A DNA stretch of 64,000 nucleotides from Variovorax saccharolyticus (GTDB lineage: Bacteria > Pseudomonadota > Gammaproteobacteria > Burkholderiales > Burkholderiaceae_C), in contig NZ_JASZYT010000002.1 of NCBI RefSeq assembly GCF_030316765.1, forward strand, positions 682,001 to 746,000. The letters run 5' to 3'. A model generated the notes under the pieces. The model made no database searches. It saw nothing but the letters and a program-made list of their open reading frames with translations, and had not been told where the DNA came from. Numbering within the stretch: the stretch's first letter is position 1; each line of letters opens with the position of its first letter. This document shows, one piece after another, positions 57,397-64,000 of the stretch. Both the position numbers and the translations under genes were made by a program.

Positions 57397-58362
57397 ATGA
57401 AACTGACCCGTCGCACGCTCAACATCGCGCTGGCCTCCGCCACGCTGTCCTCCCTGCTGCCGGCCACGGCCTTCGCGCAGAAGAAGCCGGTGCTCGGCTT
57501 CGCCCAGGTCGGCGCCGAAAGCGAATGGCGCACCGCCAACACCGAGTCGATCAAGTCGGCCGCCAAGGAAGCCGGCATCGAGCTCAAGTTCTCCGATGCG
57601 CAGCAGAAGCAGGAGAACCAGATCAAGGCGATCCGCTCGTACATCGCGCAGAAGGTCGACGTCATCGCCTTCTCGCCGGTGGTCGAGTCGGGCTGGGACA
57701 CGGTGCTGCTCGAGGCCAAGGCCGCGAAGATCCCGGTGGTGCTGACCGACCGCTCGGTCAACACCAAGGACGATTCGCTCTATGTGACCTTCATGGGTTC
57801 CGACTTCGTCGAAGAAGGCCGCAAGGCCGGCCGCTGGCTGGTCGAGAAGGAGAAGGGCAACGCGGGCCCGATCAACATCGTCGAACTGCAGGGCACGGTG
57901 GGCTCGGCGCCGGCGATCGACCGCAAGAAGGGCTTCGAGGAGATCATCAAGGCCGATCCGAAGTTCAAGATCATCCGCTCGCAGACCGGCGACTTCACGC
58001 GCGCCAAGGGCAAGGAGGTGATGGAAGCCTTCCTGAAGGCCGAGGGCAAGAAGATCAACGTGCTCTATGCGCACAACGACGACATGGCGATCGGTGCGAT
58101 CCAGGCGATCGAGGAGGCGGGCATGAAGCCGGCGCAGGACATCATCATCATCTCGATCGATGCCGTGAAGGGCGCGTTCGAGGCCATGATCGCCGGCAAG
58201 CTCAACGTCTCGGTCGAGTGCAGCCCGCTGCTGGGCCCGCAGCTGATGGCGGCGGTGGCCGACATCAAGGCCGGCAAGCCGCTGCCCAAGCGGATCCTGA
58301 CGAAGGAAGGGATTTTCCCGATGGAAGTCGCCAAGGCCGAATTCCCCAATCGGAAGTATTGA
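57397..58362 (+). CDS. ytfQ: Sugar ABC transporter periplasmic binding protein (YtfQ-like)
   Basis: A 321-residue exported binding protein. Signal peptide ends SLLPATAFA, followed by QKKPVLGFAQVGAESEWRTA. The sequence matches YtfQ throughout: QQKQENQIKAIRSYIAQKVD, VVELQGTVGSAPAIDRKKGF in part (VELQGTVGSAPAIDRKKGF), SQTGDFTRAKGKEVMEAFL and YAHNDDMAIGAIQAIEEAG. YtfQ of E. coli binds galactofuranose; here the sugar may be galactofuranose or arabinofuranose type. Ribosome site AGGAGA. Confidence 0.88.
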   Translation: MKLTRRTLNIALASATLSSLLPATAFAQKKPVLGFAQVGAESEWRTANTESIKSAAKEAGIELKFSDAQQKQENQIKAIRSYIAQKVDVIAFSPVVESGWDTVLLEAKAAKIPVVLTDRSVNTKDDSLYVTFMGSDFVEEGRKAGRWLVEKEKGNAGPINIVELQGTVGSAPAIDRKKGFEEIIKADPKFKIIRSQTGDFTRAKGKEVMEAFLKAEGKKINVLYAHNDDMAIGAIQAIEEAGMKPAQDIIIISIDAVKGAFEAMIAGKLNVSVECSPLLGPQLMAAVADIKAGKPLPKRILTKEGIFPMEVAKAEFPNRKY

Positions 58363-58363
58363 C

Positions 58364-58455
58364 CACCCCCGGCTTGGCTCACTTCGTGTAGCCGTCTCCC
58401 CCTCTAGGGGGCAACACCGGCGGACCGGCGAAGCCGGTTCCGCGGTGTTTCACGA
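58364..58455 (+). repeat. Dispersed three-hairpin repeat, copy D
   Basis: Between ytfQ and ytfR. Hairpin 1 (58376-58393): GGCT-CAC-ttc-GTG-t-AGCC; note different outer bases from copies A and C (GCCCGG/CCGGGC) but pairing kept. Hairpin 2 (58398-58411): CCCCC-TCTA-GGGGG. Hairpin 3 (58413-58449): AACACC..GCGG..CCGGC-gaa-GCCGG..CCGC..GGTGTT. The copy is inside an operon, so it is not a full terminator or is read through. Confidence 0.85.
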
Positions 58456-58498
58456 ACAAGCGGCGCGCTGGCGCGGCCGCAGAGTACTTTTGGAGAGC

Positions 58499-60028
58499 AT
58501 GGACAGCTTGACTTCTCCCGACGCGCCGGTGCTGCTGCTGCGCGGCATCGACAAGCAGTTCAATGGCGTCCCGGCGCTGTCCGGCGTGGGGCTGCGCCTG
58601 CGCGCCGGGGAGATCCATGCGCTGCTGGGGCAGAACGGTGCCGGCAAGTCGACCTTGATCAAGGTGCTGACCGGCGTCTATCCGGCCGACGGCGGCGAGA
58701 TGGCGCTGGCCGGCCAGCCGATCCGGCCGGCGTCGCCGCTCGATGCGCAGCGCCTGGGCATCAGCACGGTCTACCAGGAGGTGAACCTCTGCCCGAACCT
58801 GTCGGTGGCGGAGAACATCTTCGCCGGGCGCTATCCGCGCCGCGGCCTGGCGCAGGGCTGGCGGATCGACTGGGCCATGGTGCACCGCGAGGCGCGAGCC
58901 CTGCTGGCGCGGCTCGATGTCGACATCGACGTCACGCAGCTGCTGTCGAGCTATTCGGTCGCGGTGCAGCAGATGGTGGCCATCGCGCGTGCGCTGGGCC
59001 TGTCGTCGAAGGTGCTGATCCTCGACGAGCCCACCTCCAGCCTCGACGACGAAGAGGTCAGGAGCCTGTTCGCGGTGTTGCGGCGGCTGCGCGGCGAAGG
59101 TCTGGCGATCCTGTTCGTCACGCACTTCCTGAACCAGGTCTACGCGGTGTCCGACCGCATCACGGTGCTGCGCAACGGCGGCTGGGTCGGCGAGTGGCCG
59201 ACCGCCGAGCTGGGGCCGCAGGCCCTGATCTCGGCGATGGTCGGGCGCGAGTTCGCGGCGCGGGCCGGCGGCCATGCGGAACTGCCGGCCATCGAAGCGG
59301 CGGCGCCGGCGCTGCTCGAGGCCGAGGGCCTGGGCCAGCGCGGCCAGCTGCAGCCGGTCGACCTGCAGGTGCGCAGCGGCGAGGTGGTCGGCCTCGCCGG
59401 GCTGCTCGGCGCGGGCCGCACCGAACTGGCGCGGCTGCTGTTCGGCCTCGCCCGGCCCGACCAGGGCCGCTTGCGCGTCGATGGCGTGGTGGTCGAGCTC
59501 GCGAGCCCGGCCGACGCGGTGAAACACGGCCTCGCGCTGTGCCCCGAGGAACGCAAGACCGACGGCATCGTGGCCGAGCTGTCGGTGCGCGAGAACATCG
59601 CGCTGGCGCTGCAGGCGCGGCGCGGCGTGCGCAACACGCTGTCGCGCGCCGAGCAGGCCGCGCTGGCCGAGCGCTTCGTGAAGGCGCTGGGCATCAAGAC
59701 CGCCAGCATCGAGACGCCGATCGGCCTCTTGTCGGGCGGCAACCAGCAGAAGGCGGTGCTGGCGCGCTGGCTGGCGATCGAGCCGCGGCTGCTGATCCTC
59801 GACGAGCCCACGCGCGGCATCGACGTCGCCGCCAAGCAGGAGATCATGGACGAGATACTGAAACTCGCGGGCGGTGGCATGGCGGTGCTGTTCATCTCCT
59901 CCGAGATGAACGAGGTGGTGCGCGTGTCGCACCGCATCGCGGTGCTGCGCGACCGCCGCAAGGTCGGCGAACTGGTCGGCGGCAGCAGCGAGGACGCGGT
60001 GTATGAACTGATCGCGGCGGACACATGA
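58499..60028 (+). CDS. ytfR: Sugar ABC transporter ATP-binding protein (YtfR-like)
   Basis: A 509-residue fused ATPase with two nucleotide-binding domains, as in YtfR/RbsA. First domain: Walker A GQNGAGKSTLIKVL, and signature/Walker B VLILDEPTSSLDDEE; second domain has a degenerate P-loop GLLGAGRTELARLL and LLSGGNQQKAVLARWL, LILDEPTRGIDVAAKQE. The ATG at 58499 (MDSLTSP) is used; the in-frame extension upstream lies in repeat D. ATGA overlap with the next gene. Confidence 0.93.
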   Translation: MDSLTSPDAPVLLLRGIDKQFNGVPALSGVGLRLRAGEIHALLGQNGAGKSTLIKVLTGVYPADGGEMALAGQPIRPASPLDAQRLGISTVYQEVNLCPNLSVAENIFAGRYPRRGLAQGWRIDWAMVHREARALLARLDVDIDVTQLLSSYSVAVQQMVAIARALGLSSKVLILDEPTSSLDDEEVRSLFAVLRRLRGEGLAILFVTHFLNQVYAVSDRITVLRNGGWVGEWPTAELGPQALISAMVGREFAARAGGHAELPAIEAAAPALLEAEGLGQRGQLQPVDLQVRSGEVVGLAGLLGAGRTELARLLFGLARPDQGRLRVDGVVVELASPADAVKHGLALCPEERKTDGIVAELSVRENIALALQARRGVRNTLSRAEQAALAERFVKALGIKTASIETPIGLLSGGNQQKAVLARWLAIEPRLLILDEPTRGIDVAAKQEIMDEILKLAGGGMAVLFISSEMNEVVRVSHRIAVLRDRRKVGELVGGSSEDAVYELIAADT

Positions 60029-61080
60029 ACGCCATGTCCGGATCCATCGCCCGGCTGTTTCGCCATCGCCTGGCCTGGCCGCTGGTCACGCTGGCGATCC
60101 TGCTGGCGATCAATGCGGTCTTCAATCCGAGCTTCCTGCACCTCGAATGGCGCAGCGGCCATCTCTATGGCAGCCTGATCGACATCCTGAACCGCGCGGC
60201 GCCGCTGGTGCTGGTGTCGCTCGGCATGACGCTGGTGATCGCCACCCGCGGCATCGACATCTCGGTCGGCGCGGTGGTGGCGATCGCAGCGGCGATCGCG
60301 GCCTGGATGATCGGCGGCTCGCTGAGCAGCAGCGGGGCCGCGCAGGCCAGCCGCTTTCCGATGTGGCTGGCGATCATGGGCGCGCTCGGTGCGGCGCTGG
60401 CGTGCGGCCTGTGGAACGGCCTGCTGGTCGCGCGCGTCGGCATGCAGCCGATCATCGCGACGCTGATCCTCATGGTGGCCGGACGCGGCATCGCGCAACT
60501 GATCACCGGCGGCCAGATCATCACCATCTACTACACACCCTTTTTCTTCATTGGCAGCGGCTACCTGTTCGGGCTGCCGTTCTCGGTCTACGTCGCCGGC
60601 CTGGTGTTTGCGCTGCTGTACCTGGCGATCACGCGCAGCGCGCTCGGGCTGTTCATCCAGGCGGTGGGGATCAACCCCGGCGCGGCGCGCGTGGCCGGGG
60701 TGCGGGCGCGCCGCATCATCGGCGGCGCCTACATGTTCTGCGGCTTCTGCGCCGGCGTCGCCGGCCTGCTGATCAGCTCCAACGTCAAGAGCGCGGACGG
60801 CAACAACGCCGGCCAGCTGCTCGAACTCGACGCCATCCTGGCCGTGACGCTGGGCGGCACCGCGCTGACCGGCGGCCGCTTCAGCCTGGTCGGCAGCGTG
60901 ATCGGCGCGCTGATCATCCAGACCCTGACCTACGCGATCTATTCGCTCGGCGTGCCGCCCGAGATCAACCTGGTGGTCAAGGCGGTGGTGGTGTTCGCGG
61001 TGATGCTGCTGCAATCGGCCGAGTTCCGCGCCAGCCTGCGGCACCTGGCGCAGCGGCCGGCGCAGGGAGCGTCTTCGTGA
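60025..61080 (+). CDS. ytfT: Sugar ABC transporter permease (YtfT-like)
   Basis: A 351-residue permease with about 8-10 membrane segments. Family signatures: PLVLVSLGMTLVIATRGIDI, SVGAVVAIAAAIAAWMI, ALGLFIQAVGINPGAARVAG and LAVTLGGTALTGGRFSLVGS. Together with YjfF forms the channel. Start overlaps ytfR; stop overlaps the GTG of the next gene. Confidence 0.92.
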   Translation: MNAMSGSIARLFRHRLAWPLVTLAILLAINAVFNPSFLHLEWRSGHLYGSLIDILNRAAPLVLVSLGMTLVIATRGIDISVGAVVAIAAAIAAWMIGGSLSSSGAAQASRFPMWLAIMGALGAALACGLWNGLLVARVGMQPIIATLILMVAGRGIAQLITGGQIITIYYTPFFFIGSGYLFGLPFSVYVAGLVFALLYLAITRSALGLFIQAVGINPGAARVAGVRARRIIGGAYMFCGFCAGVAGLLISSNVKSADGNNAGQLLELDAILAVTLGGTALTGGRFSLVGSVIGALIIQTLTYAIYSLGVPPEINLVVKAVVVFAVMLLQSAEFRASLRHLAQRPAQGASS

Positions 61081-62111
61081 GCGCGGTCGTGTCGAACGAC
61101 CGCGAGGCCAACGCGGCAGCGGCCGCGCCTCGGCGGCCCGCGGGCGGGCGCCTCAATCCGAAGTACCTGCCGCTGGCGGCGACCATCTCGCTGTTCATGC
61201 TGATGGCGAGCCTCGGCTCGGTCTTCTACGACGGCTTCTTCTCGCCGCAGGTGTTCCTGAACCTGCTGATCGACAACGCCTTCGTCTGCATCGTCGCGGT
61301 CGGCATGACCTTCGTGATCCTGTCGGGCGGCATCGACCTGTCGGTCGGTTCGGTGATCGCGCTGACCACCATGGTCTCGGCCTCGCTGGTGGAGAAGCAC
61401 GGCTGGAGCCCGGCGATCGTGATCCCGCTGGTGCTGGCGATGGGCACCCTCTTCGGCGCCTTCATGGGCCTGCTGATCGAGCGCTTCAGGCTGCAGCCCT
61501 TCATCGTGACGCTGGCCGGCATGTTCCTCGCACGTGGCCTGTGCTATCTCATCAGCATCGACTCGATCAGCATCACCAACGAGTTCTACGCCAAGGTCTC
61601 GCAGTGGCGCCTGCCGGTGTGGGGCGATGCATCGATCTCGCTGTCGGCCCTGATCGCGCTGGCGGTGGTGGCGCTGGCGGTGTTCGTCGCCCACTTCACG
61701 CCCTTCGGCCGCGCGGTCTATGCGATCGGCGGCAGCGAGCAGTCGGCGCTGCTGATGGGCCTGCCGGTGCGCTCCACCGTGGTCGGCGTCTACACGCTGT
61801 CGGGCTTCTGCTCGGCGCTGGGCGGCGTGGTCTTCACCTTCTACATGCTGTCCGGCTACGGCCTGCACGCGGTCGGGCTCGAACTCGATGCCATCGCTGC
61901 CGTGGTGATCGGCGGCACGCTGCTCACCGGCGGGGTCGGCTACGTGGTGGGCTCGCTGTTCGGCGTGCTGATGCTGGGCATCATCCAGACCCTGATCTCG
62001 TTCGACGGCACCTTGAGCTCGTGGTGGACCCGCATCGTGGTCGGCGTGCTGCTGTTCGTCTTCTGCCTGCTGCAGCGACTGTTCACGGCGCGCGGCACGG
62101 CGTCGCATTGA
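61077..62111 (+). CDS. yjfF: Sugar ABC transporter permease (YjfF-like)
   Basis: A 344-residue permease, GTG start overlapping the ytfT stop. Segments: LPLAATISLFMLMASLGSVF, VAVGMTFVILSGGIDLSVGS, FIVTLAGMFLARGLCYLISI, GGSEQSALLMGLPVRSTVVG, AIAAVVIGGTLLTGGVGYVV. Second permease of the importer; operon ends here. Its stop is 9 bp from the stop of the convergent CYTH-CHAD gene. Confidence 0.92.
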   Translation: MSAVVSNDREANAAAAAPRRPAGGRLNPKYLPLAATISLFMLMASLGSVFYDGFFSPQVFLNLLIDNAFVCIVAVGMTFVILSGGIDLSVGSVIALTTMVSASLVEKHGWSPAIVIPLVLAMGTLFGAFMGLLIERFRLQPFIVTLAGMFLARGLCYLISIDSISITNEFYAKVSQWRLPVWGDASISLSALIALAVVALAVFVAHFTPFGRAVYAIGGSEQSALLMGLPVRSTVVGVYTLSGFCSALGGVVFTFYMLSGYGLHAVGLELDAIAAVVIGGTLLTGGVGYVVGSLFGVLMLGIIQTLISFDGTLSSWWTRIVVGVLLFVFCLLQRLFTARGTASH

Positions 62112-62119
62112 CGACGAAC

Positions 62120-63625
62120 TCAATCCTTCCAGAACGGACGCAGATCGGCCAGCCGGACCAGCGCCTGTCGGCACAGCTTCGCGCTGGCGGGCTGGTTGGC
62201 GGCGAGCCAGCCGACCGCGAACCAGGCCGCGCCGTCGTGCGCGGCATGCGCCCGGAAGGCCGCCATCGCGATCGCGGCGTCGTTGTGCGCGCCGAGCGCG
62301 TCCTGTGCCGGCTCGAGTTGCGCCAGGAAGCGCTCGGCGGCACGCCGGCCGAACAAGGGTGCGACGAATTCACCCAGGTAGCGCAGCCGCTTGAGGCGCT
62401 TGCGCACGCGATGCTGCTGTTCGGGCTCCAGGCGCTCGAAGCGCTGGCCGTCCTTCAGCACTTGCCGGTGCAGCGTCGAGAGCCGGGCCCGGATCGCCTT
62501 GCGGGCCGAGCCGGGCCCGCTGCCGGATTCGGCCGCGCTGCCATCGGGCACGGGCAGCGAGGCGGCGATCAGGCGCATGAGCACCGACTGGAAGGCGCGG
62601 TCACGCACCACCTCCTCGGCCGGCTGGATGGCGGCCGACCCTTCGCCGAGGTCGACGGGCGGCGCACCGTGGGCCAGCAGCCGCGGCTGCAGGCCCCCCA
62701 CCACATGGTCCCGGTCGCGCTGCCGTCCCAGCCGGCCGAAAGTCTCGGCCAGCACCGGCTCCCACGCCGGGTCGATGGCCGGTGCGAAGCTGGCCATTTC
62801 GCGCAGGGCGGTGCGCAGGCGCCGGATGCCGACGCGCAGCTGGTGGACGTGTTCGGGGTCGGGGCTGCCCGCCGCGACCTCGCTCGCGTTCGGAAGAATC
62901 TGGGCCAGGCAGCTGTCGAGCACGGCGCGAAAGAGCTCGGGGCCGCTGGCGCCGGTCTTCAGTCGCGGCGGCGACGCCTTGACCGGTGCGCCGTGCGTCG
63001 CGCCGCGCGCCAGCCGTTCACCGCGCTGCGACTTCGAGACCGTGTCGAGCCAGAGGCCGTAGCGGGCGCTCCAGCGGCCGGCGAGTTCGAGCAGCGACGA
63101 GGGGCTGCCATGCTTGAGCTCGATCTCGAGTTCGCGCAGCGGCTGCGTCTTGTCGCCGGCCCGCACGCTGCCGACATCGAAGGCGAGTTCGACCAGCGCA
63201 TCGCCGCTGCGCATCTCGCGCGTGGTGCGCCAGACGTCCGTGCCGTAGAGCGGCACCAGTTCGATCGTCTCGGCCGGGTCGTGGCCGGCCTGGCGCAAGG
63301 CCTCGGCGATCCGCTCGCCGACCGGCGTGCCTTCGTGGCGGCCGAGCAGCGGCAGCGGGGTCGCGCTGGCCGGGGCCGGCGGCAACTCGGCGTTGTGCTC
63401 CAGGCGCTCGACCAGACTGCGGCCCGGGGCCTTGGCGGTCTGGATCCAGGCACCGTCCTCCTTGCGCACCCGCAAGACGATGCGCTGCGCTGCCAATGCG
63501 CCGTCGGCGGTGTCGTAGTAGCGGGCGCGCAGATGGGCGCGGTGCGAGCGCCCGCGAGCCACCGCCGCCTCGACCGCGGTCTGGTGCGCGGCATCGACCT
63601 GGAACTTGAGTTCGAATTCCGTCAC
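62120..63625 (-). CDS. CYTH-CHAD domain protein (inorganic triphosphatase-like)
   Basis: A 501-residue cytoplasmic protein. N-terminal CYTH (triphosphate tunnel) domain, residues 1-200, opens with the metal/phosphate ExExK motif (MTEFELKFQV), then RYYDTADGALAAQRIVLRVR and LRELEIELKHGS. C-terminal CHAD domain (about 220-495), rich in conserved His/Arg (EHVHQLRVGIRRLRTALREM, RKRLKRLRYLGEFVAPLFG), which binds polyphosphate. Like E. coli YgiF but with different spacing. Follows the 83-residue gene by 37 bp on the same strand and shares its Pho box, implying polyphosphate-related function. Confidence 0.9.
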   Translation of the reverse strand: MTEFELKFQVDAAHQTAVEAAVARGRSHRAHLRARYYDTADGALAAQRIVLRVRKEDGAWIQTAKAPGRSLVERLEHNAELPPAPASATPLPLLGRHEGTPVGERIAEALRQAGHDPAETIELVPLYGTDVWRTTREMRSGDALVELAFDVGSVRAGDKTQPLRELEIELKHGSPSSLLELAGRWSARYGLWLDTVSKSQRGERLARGATHGAPVKASPPRLKTGASGPELFRAVLDSCLAQILPNASEVAAGSPDPEHVHQLRVGIRRLRTALREMASFAPAIDPAWEPVLAETFGRLGRQRDRDHVVGGLQPRLLAHGAPPVDLGEGSAAIQPAEEVVRDRAFQSVLMRLIAASLPVPDGSAAESGSGPGSARKAIRARLSTLHRQVLKDGQRFERLEPEQQHRVRKRLKRLRYLGEFVAPLFGRRAAERFLAQLEPAQDALGAHNDAAIAMAAFRAHAAHDGAAWFAVGWLAANQPASAKLCRQALVRLADLRPFWKD

Positions 63626-63662
63626 TGGGCCACTCCGTGACCCGAACGCGTTGGCGTTGGCG

Positions 63663-63914
63663 TCACTCCTTGAGTTCGCTGACCTGCAGCGACAGATCGT
63701 ACAGCTTGGACTTGCTCGCGTAGTAGCGATCGAGCCGCCATTCCTTCAGGATGTCCATCGCCAGCTGGAAGCTCTTGTAGTCGAGGTTGTAGAGCGTCAC
63801 CAGTTCGAAACTGGCCTCGGATTCCAGGGCCAGGACCAGTCGGGCAAGGATCTGGGCGGACGCGTCGGTCGGATCCGTTTCGATGAAGCGGCGGGCGACC
63901 TTGATGGCGTTCAT
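63663..63914 (-). CDS. Small hypothetical protein behind a Pho box
   Basis: An 83-residue, mainly helical cytoplasmic protein without cysteine, unrecognised: MNAIKVARRFIETDPTDASA, ARLVLALESEASFELVTLY, LDYKSFQLAMDILKEWRLDR and YYASKSKLYDLSLQVSELKE. First gene of the probable operon with the CYTH-CHAD gene. ATG at 63914 follows AAGGAA. The pho-type promoter upstream suggests it is made under phosphate limitation. Confidence 0.75.
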   Translation of the reverse strand: MNAIKVARRFIETDPTDASAQILARLVLALESEASFELVTLYNLDYKSFQLAMDILKEWRLDRYYASKSKLYDLSLQVSELKE

Positions 63915-63945
63915 GGGGAAAATTCCTTGTTAATACATTCCCCTC

Positions 63946-63990
63946 ACTATAGTCAGCGGCCTCGGCCCATTTGTGACAGTCATATGACAG
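63946..63990 (-). promoter_or_regulatory. Pho box and -10 promoter element
   Basis: On the minus strand CTGTCAT-ATGA-CTGTCAC (63990-63973): two 7-bp CTGTCA-repeats spaced 11 bp, the exact layout of the PhoB-binding Pho box (consensus CTGTCATAWAWCTGTCAY). A -10 hexamer TATAGT follows at 63951-63946, 21 bp after the box, one helical turn more than the usual 10 bp, leaving space for another PhoB half-site. Drives the 83-residue and CYTH-CHAD genes. Confidence 0.75.
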
Positions 63991-64000
63991 GCGCGGGCTT

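Overview
The window is GC-rich chromosomal DNA of a betaproteobacterium. Gene content and dialect (GcvA-type LysR divergent from a DUF2917 gene, PF04392 binding protein, DUF4148-like secreted proteins, NodT-type outer membrane factor, many ATGA/GTGA overlaps) suggest Burkholderiales, most likely Comamonadaceae close to Variovorax; this is inference, as no rRNA or marker gene is present. I see no tRNA, CRISPR array, insertion sequence or prophage. The left edge cuts a lytic transglycosylase gene.

Layout. 1-4.9 kb: cell-wall and folate genes, a LysR regulator, a BLUF blue-light sensor, an Fnr/Crp regulator and a GT8-like glycosyltransferase. 4.9-9.8 kb: DUF6279 lipoprotein, glmU, an Lrp-type regulator and glmS (UDP-GlcNAc supply). 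9.8-18.6 kb: JmjC/cupin-like protein, VWA membrane protein, and a signalling module of periplasmic binding protein, sensor kinase and response regulator with a nucleotide-cyclase domain; then an NlpD-like lipoprotein and a LysR regulator. 18.6-21.7 kb: tautomerase, RidA, aromatic aminotransferase, a small secreted protein and a fasciclin protein. 21.8-28.6 kb: lipid and photooxidative-stress cluster (two cyclopropane-synthase-like methyltransferases, DUF1365, FAD oxidoreductase, DUF1295) around an ECF11-type sigma factor and its ChrR anti-sigma.

28.8-45.8 kb: Slam-like outer membrane protein, arginine/ornithine antiporter plus arginine deiminase (no arcB or arcC), then a long tightly coupled gene string: RND adaptor, RND pump, small membrane protein, seven Mrp-type cation/proton antiporter subunits, NodT outer-membrane factor and an AI-2E-family permease. 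45.8-54.6 kb: dispersed structured repeats, succinate-semialdehyde dehydrogenase-like enzyme, several uncharacterised envelope proteins, a formylglycine-generating enzyme and a FixJ-like regulator.

54.8-62.1 kb: GbpR-like LysR regulator divergent from an aldehyde dehydrogenase and a YtfQRT-YjfF-type sugar ABC importer. 62.1-64 kb: CYTH-CHAD protein preceded by an 83-residue protein with a near-consensus Pho box upstream, suggesting a phosphate/polyphosphate operon.

Most notable: (i) the RND pump interrupted by a complete Mrp-like antiporter in one coupled string; (ii) an intergenic repeat family built of three consecutive hairpins whose stems vary with compensatory changes; (iii) the ECF11/ChrR lipid-modification cluster with a TGATCC-N18-TACATG promoter; (iv) the Pho box-CYTH/CHAD operon. 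Functions come from sequence motifs read by eye; no database search was run.
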